Assembly (NCBI GenBank): GCA_012845835.1
Contig: JABAKD010000021.1
Span: 11,271,199-11,335,198 of the forward strand
Source of the DNA: Undaria pinnatifida
Lineage: Eukaryota > Sar > Phaeophyceae > Laminariales > Alariaceae
Direction: 5' to 3'
DNA length: 64,000 bases
A program made the position numbers and the translations under genes. Below, one piece after another: positions 43,864 through 55,889 of this stretch; the first letter of the stretch is position 1; the number at the start of each line of letters is the position of its first letter. The notes below the pieces were generated by a model. That model ran no database searches. It had not been told where the DNA came from and saw nothing but the letters and a program-made list of their open reading frames with translations.

Positions 43864-44942
43864 GTTGTTTTTTGGCTCACAGTCTGTTTCTCACAAATTG
43901 TCTATCTTGTCTGTTTGGTCTTGTCTGACCTCAGGTTGGGTCCCGCAAGCTTCTCGAACAATAATAGTCTATACTCTCTTTGCGACACGCAGACAGAAGC
44001 CCGGGTCTGACCTGAGCTTCTCGAAAAACGTGTTATTTGTTTCGCCCTCGAGTGTGTGATCCGTGTGATACGTACGGGCTTCCGTTGCTTGACAATTGTG
44101 CGTCACTGGTCCCAGCCCAACGTGTTGCCGCGCTTGAAATATCAACCAACAAATGAATATATCAACCAAAAATAAATGTCGTCGCGCTCTGTTTCAGTTG
44201 AGAGCGTCCTGGAAGCATCATTTACCCTTTTTTGCTATCCTTCGTACCTTGGTACGTACGAGGAACAAATCATAAATTGTCGAACTCACGGCTGACGTCC
44301 TTGAAAATTAGTTATGAAATCATAAATTATACTTCGAAGTACCTGGTAGTACGTACGAGGAACAACAAGGCGTATCGTCGTGCATGAGGGATTTTGATTT
44401 GATTTTTCACTCTCCTCCTGATAGGCCTGGATATAAATCCTCCTCCCGATCCTCTGCCCTGTCTTCTCTTGATGCCACACCTATACTACTACTTACTGGT
44501 CGCGGTGCATCAATTCGTCTTCATTGTTTTGTGAGTACGTAGAGTGTAGAGCGCGAGTGCGCGTCCTCGAGTGTGTGCCTTTTACTTTCTTGCTCTTTGG
44601 TTGGCAAAGAGAGCGCTGAATTTCATAAATTTGTCTTCTTCCTGTTGTGTGTGTGAGATGAGAGACAGGTTTTGCGGGGGAGCTTCTACATTTTTGTAAA
44701 CTCAATCCCGGCTCGGCGGGACATGAAGCGTCACATTATTTGACATTTCTAACTTTTTACCCCCCGTGATGTCATGAGGGGGCATTTCAACCGGCATTTT
44801 GTATTTTGTAACTGGTATGATATGGTTGGGGTTAGGGCTAGGGCTAGGGTTAGTTAGGCGTGATTGAAAAGACACACAATAAATTTGGACTGACTCCTTG
44901 ATCGAGGGTCGGTTGAGGTACGCACCATCATGACAAGCATGC
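43864..44942. other. no gene; telomere-like stretch at 44828-44858
   Basis: Frames are short. GGGGTTAGGGCTAGGGCTAG and onward to TTAGTTAGG (44828-44858) resembles degenerate TTAGGG telomere repeat, interstitial. The word TCGAACTCACGGCTGACGTC at 44281 is shared with the 15.18 kb repeat. Confidence 0.5.
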
Positions 44943-45119
<177 letters not shown>

Positions 45120-45335
45120 CTCACATCATCAACTCTTATTGTCAAAAATGTAGAGTCCGTGGTCACACAAAGGTGCTGGAGCTCTAGGAAGATCCGAAAA
45201 ACCAAATGAAATCGAAATTCGTCCGGGAAATATTACGCCTTCTCGCTTAAAACGCACGATACGAAAAAGGCGCACAAGTGAATTGATCCAAATGTACAAA
45301 CCGAACTCACATGGCCGGGGGTATCCTCATGTATA
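45120..45335 (+). repeat. partial foldback arm
   Basis: Shares GTCTCACAT, TAGAGTCCGTGGTCACACAA, AGGTGCTGGAGC, AGGAAGATCCGA and CACATGGCCG with 32325-32475 and 32800-32850, in the order expected if the 325-bp insertion of the 32-kb copy were absent. Confidence 0.85.
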
Positions 45336-45639
45336 ATGTATCAGGTGTGCATGTATTATGTACTTGGTATGTGTATACATATGTTCAGCGTAAGTTAGCG
45401 TAAGAAGGTCTACAACATTGTTATATATAGTAGGACTACACTTTTTTTTTTCGCCCTCATCTACTTTCCAGCTTCTGGGCAAGAACCGGTTCTTGCCTTC
45501 AATTTCTACAATTCTTATCGCGCATAGGGTTCATCAATCCCACTGCTCGTCGATTTTTCATCGTGTGTACCTTGAAAAACTCTGCCCTTCCCTCGCCGTT
45601 TATTCGAATTACAGGATTCATTTGATACACTGATGCATT

Positions 45640-46270
45640 TTGTTCCACAGCTATAAGATTTTGTCCCCCACAGAAGCGGGGTTTATAGTTTCCGCGCACA
45701 GACTGACTAGCATCACCCTGTTGACCCTGATAGCTACACTTTAGTTGCAAAGGGAGTCGCCGACCTATATCCTTAATGAGGACACACAACCCGTAATACG
45801 CGCGAATGGAGTATCACACACAGCTTGCAAAGATGATTTTCGACAAAATCTTCGATATCACAGCTGGAGTGTATTTTCATTTTTATTTATATATATATAA
45901 AAATACACTCCATCCATGACCAGCTGTGATATCGAAGATTTTGTCGAAGCTCAAATAATGAAAATGAAAATACACTCCAGCTGTGAGATCAAAGATTTCG
46001 TCGAAAGTCATCTTTGCAAGCTGTGTGTGATACTCCGATCGCGCGTATTACGGGTCGTGTGTCCTCATTAAGGATATAGGTCGGCGACTCTCCTTACAAC
46101 TACATACAGTGTAGCTATCAGGGTCAACAGGGTGATTTTAGTCAGTCTGTGCGCGGAAACTATAAAATCCGTTTCTGAGGGGGACAAAATATGACAGCTG
46201 TGGAAGGAAATCCATCCGTTTATCAAGCGAATCCTGTAAGTCGAATGAGCGGTGAGGGGAGGGCGGAGTT
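45640..46270. repeat. R1 copies in start-to-start arrangement
   Basis: Near full-length R1 in minus orientation (45640-45882), a truncated plus copy (45903-45955) and a near full-length plus copy (45968-46270). Confidence 0.85.
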
Positions 46271-47460
46271 TTGAAGGACGTGGGGGCCTGCTTTTGATCA
46301 AAAGGGAGCGGGGCTGAAGGGAGGGGGACGGGGGGGGGGGACGGGGGGGCGGGGCGCACGGGCGGGCAATTTGTGCGCGTGAGCTATAAATCCTTCAAGG
46401 GGAGAAATCTGACGGTTTTGGGAAGAAAAAAAAGAAAAAAAAGAAAAAAGGCACCAGTTTATCATGGGGGGGGGGGCTGGGCCGGCGTGGGGGCGGGTGG
46501 GGCAGCTTAATCTGTGCGTGGAAACTATACATTCTTTTAAGGGACGGTTTTGGAAAGAATGCATCAGTTTATCATGTATATTCTGGGGTAAGTCGTACAA
46601 TCAGAGAGTAGAGGGCGGAGTGTTCGAGGGGGTGGGGGTGGGATGGAGTGGAGGGTTGGGGAGGTGGGGGGTGGGGGCGGGGGTGGGGGGGGGTGAGGAG
46701 GGAAGGGCTTTAGGTGGCATAGATATAGGGGTTTGTTATACGTGTGGTGCTACGTCTAGGCGATGGTGCGGGTGGTGGGGAAGGAGGGGGCGTTCGGGGC
46801 GGGGGGGGGGGGGGGGGGGGGGGGTGAAGCAGCGGCATGGATGGCTCTAGAAAGATAATGAGGTGATGTCCAGTGTGTGAAGTGCTTATTAATCTGGCGG
46901 ATTTCGATATTTGGTGGGGCGTTTGAGCAAGGGAGAGCGAGAAGGGGGGGGGGGAGAGGATTTTTTAGGAGGTTTAGGTCACATATAATATTCAAATACA
47001 CTCCGGCTGTGAAATCAAAGATATGTAGGGGCTTGTTAAACGCGTGGTGCTAGGTCTCCTAGGCGATCGTGCGGGTGGTGGGAAAAGAGGGGCGTTGGAG
47101 GGGGGGGTTGAGGGGGGTGGGGGGAAAGAATGAAAACTACGTCATGGATGGTCAGAAAGATAATAACGTGATATCAACTGCGTAGAGCTGTTTATTACTC
47201 TGGCTGATTTCGATTGGAAGTGGGGCGTTTGAACAAACTAGGCGGAAAAGAAGAAAAAAAAAATGGGCGGGGGGGGGGGATCGGGGGAGGGGGGGGGGGG
47301 GGGGTTGAACAAGAGGGATCGGGGGAAGGGGCGGGGGGCGGGACATTTCAATATGTGCGCGGAAACTATAAATCCTTAAAGAGGACAAATCTGACGATTG
47401 TAGCAAGAAGACACCACTTTATACCATCTGCCTGGTAATGTTTACTATTCTAGAAGGTTT
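46271..47460 (+). repeat. G-rich modules following R1
   Basis: At least two rounds of the CATAGATATAGGGGTTTG(T), GTGGTGCTA(C/G)GTCTAG, GGCGAT(G/C)GTGCGGGTGGTGG, CATGGATGG, GGCGGATTTCGAT block and the R1-like GGAAACTATA word (46388, 46520, 47360), separated by G runs; the longest is 24 G at 46801-46824. Confidence 0.8.
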
Positions 47461-48574
47461 AATGTTTGATGTAGTATTCAACTCAGTGTTTAGGTGTAGT
47501 GAATAACGTGTAAAATCTTCAAAAGTTGTTGTACATGGATCGAAAGCTATTAATAGAATATTTGTAGGTACCATTAGTTTCTGACATCGCTTAATATAAG
47601 AAAGAGATACGTATTTCCAAATACAACAGGCGAGGTGATGTGGTCATGCACTGTCACCGCCATCATGTAGCTACCATTATTTTCTGACATCGCTAATTAT
47701 AAGAACGAGATACGTATTGACAAATACAACATGCGAGGTAATGTGGTCATGCACACTGTCACCGCCATTGAGCACTAGAGAGGGAGAAATGCGAATCGTC
47801 ACTGTTTTTAAGGAACGCTTGGTGTACACACGCTCCATTACGTTACCTCGTTAGTCATATTTCGCTTGGCATAGGTTGGGAGGCGATCATGCAGACGGTA
47901 TATCCCTACGTACTGGGTTGGTACGGTGGTTTACCGCAATTTTAACATATCTACCTGTGCTTCCTTTTCAACTTATTATTGTCTCAAATGTACGATTTCA
48001 CGCCCATGATTTTTACCTTGCCGATGTGGGGCTCTGAGGTCGCCAATTCTAAGACAGAGATACATCTTACAAATACAGCAGGCGAGGTGGGCATGCGATG
48101 TCATATACCAGGTATACGCGATGTCACCACTCACTATTGAACGCGAGGGTGACTTTACCTCGTTAGGCATATGCTACTGCGTTTCGTTGAGGTTGTCTCA
48201 CGTGGGCATGCGATGTCACCACTATTGAACGCGAGGGTGACTTTACTTCGTTAGGCATATGCTACTGCGTTTGGTATGGTAGAGGTTGTCAGGCAATCAT
48301 GTAAACGGATGGAGGCAAGAAATACCCTGCGTAATAGGTTGGTCGTGTGGTTTACCGCAGTGTTAACATACCTGCCTGTACTTGTTTTGCACATTATTAC
48401 CATATTATAGTGTACGATTACACGTCCTGTTTTCTCCCCACTGTCGTCGAAGATGTGGTCCTGTAGATGTCGCGTCCATGTCTGGTGCTCTTGTTAGTGG
48501 TGCTCATGAAAACATGCCATAACGTGTAGTAGATGATCGCTGAGTGGTGTTCCTTTCCTTTACATCAAGCCGGG
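47461..48574 (+). repeat. tandem duplications of 88-100 bp in AT-rich DNA
   Basis: A 100-bp unit (TACCATTA(G/T)TTTCTGACATC to GTCACCGCCAT) occurs at 47568 and 47669. An 88-bp unit (GGCATGCGATGTCA to TATGCTACTGCGTTT) occurs at 48091 and 48207. A wider, older duplication links 47850-47995 with 48240-48425 (GGTTTACCGCA, TTAACATA(T/C)CT(A/G)CCTGT, TGTACGATT). No coding sense. Confidence 0.75.
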
Positions 48575-49794
48575 TAGTATAATATATCGGGGAATCCAAC
48601 GTAACGTAGACGAATCTCGAGGCGCGGCCGTGGCCAGTTGACTTCCAAGCCGCCACCACTCCTCGATTATTCTTCATTTTTTTTTAGTTATGAGTTTTGA
48701 GTCTTTGTCTGTGGGTTGTTTGTAGTGTCCTGAGAGACTTCGTTGGGTTTTGGGGCGGTTCTTCCATTAATTTTTCTTTCTGTCCTGCCAAACCCCCTGC
48801 TCAATGCCGGGTCAGGGTTCGGGTAAAACGCCGCTATCTGAGGCGCAGGGCTGTCGCCTTTTCGTCATTGCTCAATTGCGCCCTGCCGACGCCCTCCTCA
48901 GCCCAGAACCGGGGGGCGACCAGGGTACCCTGTTCGCGCGTAACGCGGTACAGGGCTATGCACGGGTCTGTGTGCCATTTTTTATCTTTTATGTGTTGTA
49001 TTTGTTCTACTTTGTTTTTTTCGTCTAAACACTTCCTCCCCTAGCGGGGCTGTAGGTGTTGCCACCTTCCATCCCGGGTATTTGTCGTTTCCTCGTCTAA
49101 CCCCCCGCCTTGCCGATGGCCCGCGGGAGGTTTTTCGCATGACTTTCTCCCTTGCGTTAGCGCCTGTGTTCCCCTCCATATCGACGAGGGCTCGCCTCGC
49201 CATAGTACCTTTTCTGTGGTTGGTTTACCGTAGAGCCTTTCCTGCCCCCCCCGCCACACCGGCGGCATGCGGCAGATTCTAGAGCCTTTTCTGCCCCCCC
49301 CGCCACACCGGCGGCATGCGGCAGGTTTTTGATGAGTGACTATTGCCTTGCTCTAGGGTCTGCGTTTCTTTCTAATGCTTTTCTTCGCGTGTTCCTGGCT
49401 CCATAGCCAGACGGTTAGAGGTGTGGGAGTGGGGTTTGAGAAGCCGCATCTTCGACTCATGGTCTAGTTCGTAGAACCGGAGTTTCCCCGAATCTCCCAT
49501 ATTTCTGCATATGCGACTCATCAGGGTGGGCTAGTGTTAAGATACGGCCTCGAAAGGCCTGTGAGTATCCGAATTTGAGACCATTTGGATGGGTTTCGTA
49601 TGATAAGGTTGGCGTTTTATATTCGGGAAAGTTAGGAAGTAGATCGGAGGCGATCTCAGAAGCTATCCCGGGCTCTGGTGGAAACGAATAAAGCTACATC
49701 TCTATGAAGGGAACGAAAGTGAGGACTCTCCGAGGACCTGCTCATTTGGCAGACCTGCAGGGGGCACTCTGTGTCCCCCACCTTTAATTTAACA
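48575..49794 (+). mobile_element. 3' end of the NADAR-type LTR element, copy 2
   Basis: Begins inside the last codons of the C-terminal ORF (GIQRN-DESRG sense at 48590-48637). It continues through the 3' untranslated region, the CTGGCTCCATAGCCAG hairpin (49399), the polypurine word AGGGTGGGCTAG and a complete LTR (49535-49794, TGTTAAGATACGG to TTTAATTTAACA). Within the untranslated part, GCCCCCCCCGCCACACCGGC and flanks form a 55-bp tandem duplication (49240-49330), also present at 51.9 kb. Confidence 0.8.
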
Positions 49795-50359
49795 CCAACG
49801 CAACCGCTTGCTTGAAAAGCATTTTTTTCAAGATATTAACCTGGTACCAGGGGACATACCACAGAACACAGAACCTTCTTCTTCTGGTTGTCCTGCGTTA
49901 TATTACAAATCACCGGTTATTCGACTTACAGGATTCACTTGATAAACGGATACGTTTCCCTCCACAGCTGTCAGATTTTGTCCCCCTCAGAAACGGGTTT
50001 TATAGTTTCCGCGCACAGACTGACTAACATCACCCTGTTGACCCTGATAGCTACACTGTAGTTGTAAGGGGAGTCGCCGACCTATATCCTTAATGAGGAC
50101 ACACAACTCGTAATACGCGCGATCGGAGTATCACACACAGCTTGCAAAGATGAGTTTCGACGAAATCTTCGATCTCACAGCTTGAGTGTATTTTCAATTT
50201 TTATAATAAACCCCACTGATCTTCTTCTCAGTGGAAACGTGTGGCATGAGCTAGAACATTGCCCTAGAGGGAGAGTAGTCCACGGCCCCTGTGCTTCCGT
50301 TACACCTCAGCTTACTGGGTCTTCTTTATAGTTTTGCCTTTCGACCAATGGTCCCACAT
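49795..50359. repeat. R1 repeat, minus strand, with flanks
   Basis: Near full-length R1 in minus orientation at 49910-50192, from GGTTATTCGACTTACAGGAT to AGTGTATTTT. The remaining 50193-50359 shows no feature. Confidence 0.8.
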
Positions 50360-50810
50360 TTTCTTTCTTTCCTTTCTTTCCTTTTTCGTTTTCTATTTTC
50401 GCTTTCTTCTCTTTTCTTTCCTTTCCTTTCTCTTCTTTTTTTGTTCTTTGTTCCTTTTTTCCATTTGACTTGCGTCTGTCGTGCGTATTCGTAGTGATAG
50501 GTACTACGTGTAATATTTACGTTGTAGTTTTTCTTGGGTGGCAAGCGGTATAGTCGGTTTTTCCAGGCGCGAGTAGTGAGACGTATGCACCGGTATGGAC
50601 CTGGCACATCGTAGACTGACTCCCGATTTCAATTTTATATGTTTCTGGTGTGGAGGCATGAATTGCGTCAGCTGTGGTATATGCGTGTACCACCTTGGGT
50701 TGTTTGAGTTTTTCCCTGGGGTATTCCTCAGCTCCAGAGTGACTGGAGCCTGTCCTGTGACCACGGACTTGATTATGCAAGTTAAAGTGAAAACAACAAC
50801 AACAACGTCA
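50360..50810 (+). repeat. LINE 3' untranslated region fragment
   Basis: A pyrimidine-rich TTTCTTTCC stretch, then GTGATAGGTACTACGTGTA, GGTTTTTCCAGGCGCGAGTA, GTATGCACC(G/A)GTATGGACCT, CCCTGGGGTATTCCTCAGC and a terminal AACAACAACAACAACG. The same series occurs at 61850-62360 and 63620-64000 behind LINE ORF2 remnants, so this is a 5'-truncated LINE tail ending in (AAC)n. Confidence 0.85.
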
Positions 50811-51489
50811 GTCTTCCAGGTCCAACCTTGCGGACCCTGACATTATTTTAGGCAGTGTTCTTCGTTTTTTCTCGTTTCAGGCTCTTTCTTTCTCTTCTGG
50901 CTTTCGACCAATGGCCCGACGCTTGCGTACTTTTTTTTCGCGTCTTGGTTGTTTCTCTTTCACCATCCAACTGATGGCCCCACGTCAGCTGTCCATGTCC
51001 AACGTAGCGGACTCTGACGTTCGTTTAGGCAGTGTCCCTTGCTTTCTCCCTTACCTTTCGGCAAATAGACCGACCGCCCGCCCCTTCGGCACCACGCTTC
51101 AGGCCGTAAACTCGTCTGGCCTTCACAGCGTAACACGTGTTCCCTTCTTCTCTTGTTACTTGGTTTCCGCGTCTATACCTTCCTCTTTGGCTCCCTTCGC
51201 ATCCTTGCGCTCAGTGGCCGCGCCCTTCGCGTTTCCGTAGGCCGATTGCTACTGGTATACCGTAGGTACATACCCTTTCTCGAGCTCTCACGGTCGTGAG
51301 CTCCATCAAAGGGTTGTATATCTTGCAATGAGGCATTTAAGCCTCATAATCACGAGGTGTGGGGGAATCTATAGCCTCATTTTCGTTTGTTTCGAATAGC
51401 CACATCTTCGATCCTCTTCCCAATTCTGGATGTTGTTGTTGACATCCTTTGATTGCCAGGTGGTCTGCACCTACGACTATTCAGGGTGG
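50811..51489 (+). repeat. degenerate duplication; otherwise no gene
   Basis: GTCCAACCTTGCGGACCCTG with TTAGGCAGTGTTC (50820) and GTCCAACGTAGCGGACTCTG with TTAGGCAGTGTCC (50997) mark two units of about 178 bp; TTTCGACCAATGG occurs at 50339 and 50903. 51241-51489 shows nothing I recognise. Confidence 0.6.
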
Positions 51490-52356
51490 CCAAAAAAACG
51501 CCGCTATCTGAGGCGCAGGGCTGTCGCCTTTTCGTCATTGTTCAATTTCGCCCTTCCGACGCCCCCCTCAGTCCAGAGCCGGGAGGCGACCAGTGCACGG
51601 GTCTGTGTGTCTTCTTTTATGTTTTGTGTGTTGTATTCGTTTTGCTTTGTTTTCTTTCGTCTAAACACTTCCTCCCCTAGCGGGGCTGTAGGTGTTGACA
51701 CCTTCCATCCCGGGTATTCGTCGTTTCCTCGTCTAACCCCCCGCCTTGCCGATGGCCCGCGGGAGGTTTTTTGCATGACTTCTCCCTTGTGTTAGCGCCT
51801 GTGTTCCCCTCCATATCGACGAGGGCTCGCCTCGCCATAGTACCTTTTCTGTGGTTGGTTTACCGTAGAGCCTTTCCTGCCCCCCCCGCCACACCGGCGG
51901 CATGCGGCAGATTCTAGAGCCTTTTCTGCCCCCCCCGCCACACCGGCGGCATGCGGCAGGTTTTTGATGAATGACTATTGCCTTGCTCTAGGTTCTGCAT
52001 TTCTTTCTACTGCTTTTCTTCGCGTGTTCCTGGCTCCATAGCCAGACGGTTAGAGGTGTGGGAGTGGGGTTTGAGAAGCCGCATCTTCGACTCATGGTCT
52101 AGTTCGTAGAACCGGAGTTTCCCCGAACCTCCCATATTTCTGCATATGCGACTCATCAGGGTGGGCTAGTGTTGAGATACAGCCTCGAAAGGCCTGTAGG
52201 TATCCGAATTTGAGATCATTTGGATGGGTTTCGTATGATAAGGTTGTCGGTTTATATTCGGGAAAGTTAGGAAGTAGATCGGAGGCACGCGCCTCCGATC
52301 TCAGAAGCTATCCCGGGCTCTGGTGGAAACGAATAAATGTTAAGATACGGCCTCGA
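51490..52356 (+). mobile_element. 3' end of the NADAR-type LTR element, copy 3, truncated LTR
   Basis: Shares the 3' untranslated region from CGCCGCTATCTGAGGCGCAG to the polypurine word, then the LTR from 52170. The LTR stops at CGAATAAA (52337) and is followed by a second LTR start, TGTTAAGATACGGCCTCGA (52338-52356), which joins directly to the 3' flank of the RPSA exon. The LTR contains a perfect hairpin, GATCGGAGGC-ACGC-GCCTCCGATC (52278-52301). Confidence 0.8.
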
Positions 52357-53280
52357 TATATCCTTCTCTCAACGACCGACCCGTCACGGCTCCCCCCGCG
52401 ACTCTTCAAAGAGCCTCGCGGCGCTTCACCCCGAGGACAGCGTCTCAAAGCAGCATACGGAGGCAAACAGGGGGAGGGCGTCACCTAGGGCTCTCTACTC
52501 CCCCCCAATTTAGAGACAGCAACACCCAGGGCTCTTTCCCCCACTTCGTCCGCAGCTACCCCCCACCCTCAACCGTTGCACAACGCCAACGCCCGCAAAC
52601 GATCAAGAGCTCTCAGCAGCGTCTACCATCCTCCGTCACCCTGGGCGGCACCTCCACCACCCCAGCCACCTCCCTGAGGAGCGGCAGCAGCGGCAGGCTG
52701 CTGAGGCGCAGCGTTCCAGCCTCCACCAGCAGGGTCAACCGCTACGGGCATCACCTCCTGCACCGGCTGCTGCTCGATGGCAGGCTCCGCAGGAGCCGGG
52801 GCCGCGTCCCAGCCACCACCCAGCGGAACAGCCTGCGCGGGGGGTGCTTGGTACTCAACAGGCACGGCAGCAGCGGCCGAAGGGTCGGCAGCGTTGAAGC
52901 CTTCCATCGGGGTGGGGGCGGCGCCGGCCGCCATGGGCTCGGCTCCCCATCCCGGGGCGGCGACCGCGGCAGGGTCTTGGAAGGGGGCCTGGGCCTCCTC
53001 CGCCTTCTCGAGCTCTTCGGGCTCGCGGTAGAAGAATAGGTCCACGGGGACGTCCCACGCGGTCGTGCGGTCGACGCTGCCGCGCATGCGGAGCACCTCC
53101 CTGGCAAGGAGCCAGTAGAGGAGGCCGATCGACAGCTTGCCCTTGTTGTTCGACGGGATGGCCACGTCCACGTTCTGCAGCGGCGAGTCGCTGTCGCAGA
53201 ACGCAATCACAGGCACATTCACGTACGAGGCCTCCTTCACGGCCTGTGCGTCAGGGCGGGGGTTACCCATATACCCTACG
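52357..53280 (-). pseudogene. RPSA: uS2/RPSA (40S ribosomal protein SA) C-terminal exon
   Basis: The minus-strand frame 53270-52623 encodes about 215 residues of the small-subunit ribosomal protein uS2 (SA, laminin-receptor family), which sits in the 40S body and is needed for 18S rRNA maturation. Diagnostic blocks are [40 protein letters not shown] and [13 protein letters not shown], then [13 protein letters not shown]. The eukaryotic-specific acidic/aromatic tail has four Gly-Gly-Trp repeats ([29 protein letters not shown]) before the TAG stop. Family members have about 290-310 residues; the first 100-150 are absent here. TAG just upstream of the GGTATATGGGTAAC word could be an intron acceptor, so this may be the last exon of a split gene. 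The exon is intact, but both flanks are LTR-element sequence and no upstream exon appears in the window, so a captured fragment is equally possible. Confidence 0.8.
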
Positions 53281-53495
53281 GTCAGACTGGGCGCTGCTCT
53301 TATGTTGCGGTTATGATGATTGGTACCTTATTACTGCTGTACTCCTCCTTTACGGCTAGTTGACGTGGCTGCTACCATCACTGAGGCTGGACAGAGTCAA
53401 GGCCCATATTGTTGCTGTTTGCTGAAACACAGATATACCGCTCCTTGGAGCAGGAACACCACAACAATTTATCTGTCTCCATAGCTTCTTCACCG
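53281..53495. other. flank of the RPSA exon
   Basis: Unique sequence between the exon and the next LTR-element fragment. If RPSA is a real split gene this is intron; I see no obvious donor or branch-point evidence. Confidence 0.4.
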
Positions 53496-54050
53496 TAGGG
53501 TCTGCTTTTCTTTCTACTGCTTTTCTTCGCGTGTTCCTGGCTCCGTAGCCAGACGGTTAGAGGTGTGGGAGTGGGGTTTGAGGAGCCGCATCTTCGACTC
53601 ATGGTCTAGTTCGTAGAACCGGAGTTTCCCCGAATCTCCCATATTTCTGCATATGCGACTCATCAGGGTGGGCTAGTGTTAAGATACGGCCTCGAAAGGC
53701 CTGTGAGTATCCGAATTTGAGATCATTTGGATGGGTTTCGTATGATAAGGTTGGCGGTTTATATTCGGGGAAGTTAGGAATTAGATCGGAGGCACGCGCC
53801 TCCGATCTCAGAAGCTATCCCGGGCTCTGGTGGAAACGAATAAAGCTACATCTCTACGAAGGAACGAAAGTGAGTACTCTCCGAGGACCTGCTCAATTGG
53901 CAGACCTGCAGGGGGCACTCTGTGTCCCCCACCTTTAATTTCACATAAAGCTACATCTCTACGAAGGAACGAAAGTGAGTACTCTCCAAGGATCTGCTCA
54001 ATTGGCAGACCTGCAGGGGGCACTCAGTGTCCCCCACCTTTAATTTAACA
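53496..54050 (+). mobile_element. 3' end of the NADAR-type LTR element, copy 4
   Basis: Starts within the 3' untranslated region (CTGCTTTTCTTTCTACTGCT), followed by the CTGGCTCC-TAGCCAG hairpin and an LTR from 53677. The LTR end is tandemly duplicated: TAAAGCTACATCTCTACGAA to ACCTTTAATTT occurs at about 53842-53945 and 53946-54050, with CTC(C/T)G-type differences. The last bases are TTTAATTTAACA. Confidence 0.85.
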
Positions 54051-55354
54051 TAATGGAGTGCTCTCCGTAGAAGGATAGTTTATAGATTCGACGTGAAACC
54101 ATGTCATGGTTGAGGTGAAACCACGTGGTATTAGATGTCACTCACGTCAAGGCCATCATAGATGGGCGGTAATGTAGGTGACGATGATGGGACAAGCAGA
54201 ACGCCCCACATCTCACTACCTGCTCTACCTGCTCTATCCTGCGCTACCCTGCAGCCCTGTTATGTCTGTCTTCTAGTGTTCAATTTAAAGGAAACAATGT
54301 AAAAGCTTTTGAGTATATCCAGCGAGCCATGAAGAGAGACCAAACAAGGGCACCGGAACCCATGAGGAGCACGCTTCCCAACACCGACCAACCACGTATC
54401 CCCCACTCGGAGTACCACTACAACTAGTAGTATTACTCAGTCAGCGGGAAGAGTGTGATAGTGGTAGGTGCACGTTGCACTGATACACGCGCAAACGAAG
54501 GCACCGGAACCCATAAGGAGCACGCTTCCCAACACCGACCAACCACGCATCCCCCACTCGGAGTACCACTACATCTAGCAGTATTACTCAGACGGAAGAG
54601 TGTGATTAGTGGTCAGGGGATGCTGTGTACCGTACGTGAAATAGCGCTCGTTGCTATATAGCATCATATGTCACATACATGTGTTTGCACTTGGGGATAT
54701 TGGATAGGGTTGACCAGCCAATGCCAGTCGCTCTTGGACGCTGTACAATAAGTAATCGGTTGGCGGCAACAATTTCGGTGTATGTGGCGTACGTACGTGG
54801 TAGGGTTTTCCTTGAGTTAGTTGGAGGTAGCGTTCAACGCTTTGGTACTGTGTTTGAGGGGAACCGAAACCTTGATGTAACCCTCGTTCATCCACGTAGA
54901 AAGTAGAGCTAAATCGACAGTGTTCCCGCCTGAACCCGCCAATACTTGATGCATGTGGTCAGAAATGCATGTGTGTATGATACGTGCGGACGTTAATAGC
55001 AACAACAGACCTAGAGCCGATCCATCCAGCCAATCAGATGGCGTCCTGGGCGCGTGGCGAACGCTGAAATAGAACTGTACCCAATTTTAGAAGCACCGTT
55101 TATTGACTTGACTTTAGTTATCGCTAATAAAGAGTTAAATATCCTTGAACCCTACCCATGGTTCCAATCTGCCCAAAAGAACATAATTGGCCTGGTGGAG
55201 ACTTGCGTGCATGCTTGCGCTCGCGATGCCTGCCACCCTCGCCGCGCTCGGCGCCATCTTCCGAGCTTTCCCCGCTGTATGTCGCTGTGAGCCCCGTCTC
55301 CCGCGCGGAGAGACGCAAGCCGTGCCCTGTGGCGCTCGTTCCGATACTCGGCTG
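54051..55354. repeat. no gene; 150-bp duplication at 54340-54625
   Basis: GGCACCGGAACCCAT(G/A)AGGA to CCCCCACTCGGAGTACCACT and AGTATTACTCAG occurs at 54349 and 54502. The remaining sequence has frames of 60-84 codons without motifs (for example plus 55054-55290). Confidence 0.6.
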
Positions 55355-55784
55355 TGTTGGATTAGATCGGTTATGCGAAGAATAATGTGCTCCCAGCAGC
55401 CCAGTCTCAGCCCACGAGCTTCACTGCAGCACACAGTGTGAAGAGGATGGTATGTGGATGTCTTTATTAGCTGGTCCCGGATGCTGATAAGAGGGAAAGA
55501 GATGGATTGAGGTGAGTGGGCGGAGCCATCTCGCTCCACATGATGCAATATTCTCAAGCCCCCAAGTTCCCAAATACTTCAAGTACTGCATTATCATATT
55601 TCCACGTGTTCTTAGATTGGTTCCAGGAACAGTCTACAAGGACCTTCAGGACTATTCCACGTGTCCTTCCCATGCTATAATATTCCGCAATACACCGTCG
55701 GGTAATCCGACAATACCCCGTCGGACGATCCTTCGTGACCATCGTTGTTCCTACTTGGTTTGTTGAGACAAGCTATATCGAACA
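55355..55784 (-). repeat. 3' LTR of the copia element
   Basis: Plus-strand borders TGTTGGATTAGAT and ATATCGAACA; matches 60703-61132. Confidence 0.92.
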
Positions 55785-55889
55785 CCCTCCCTGGCGCTGG
55801 ATCAACTAACAAGCCTGCAACAACACTGGCAACTCCCAAAAGCAATTTACGACGGAAAACTTATATCCCCAACAAAAAGTCACGGTGTT

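Noticed and set aside
44828..44858. Chromosome end
   Set aside because: The TTAGGG-like stretch is about 30 bp, degenerate and internal; only an interstitial telomere-like sequence.
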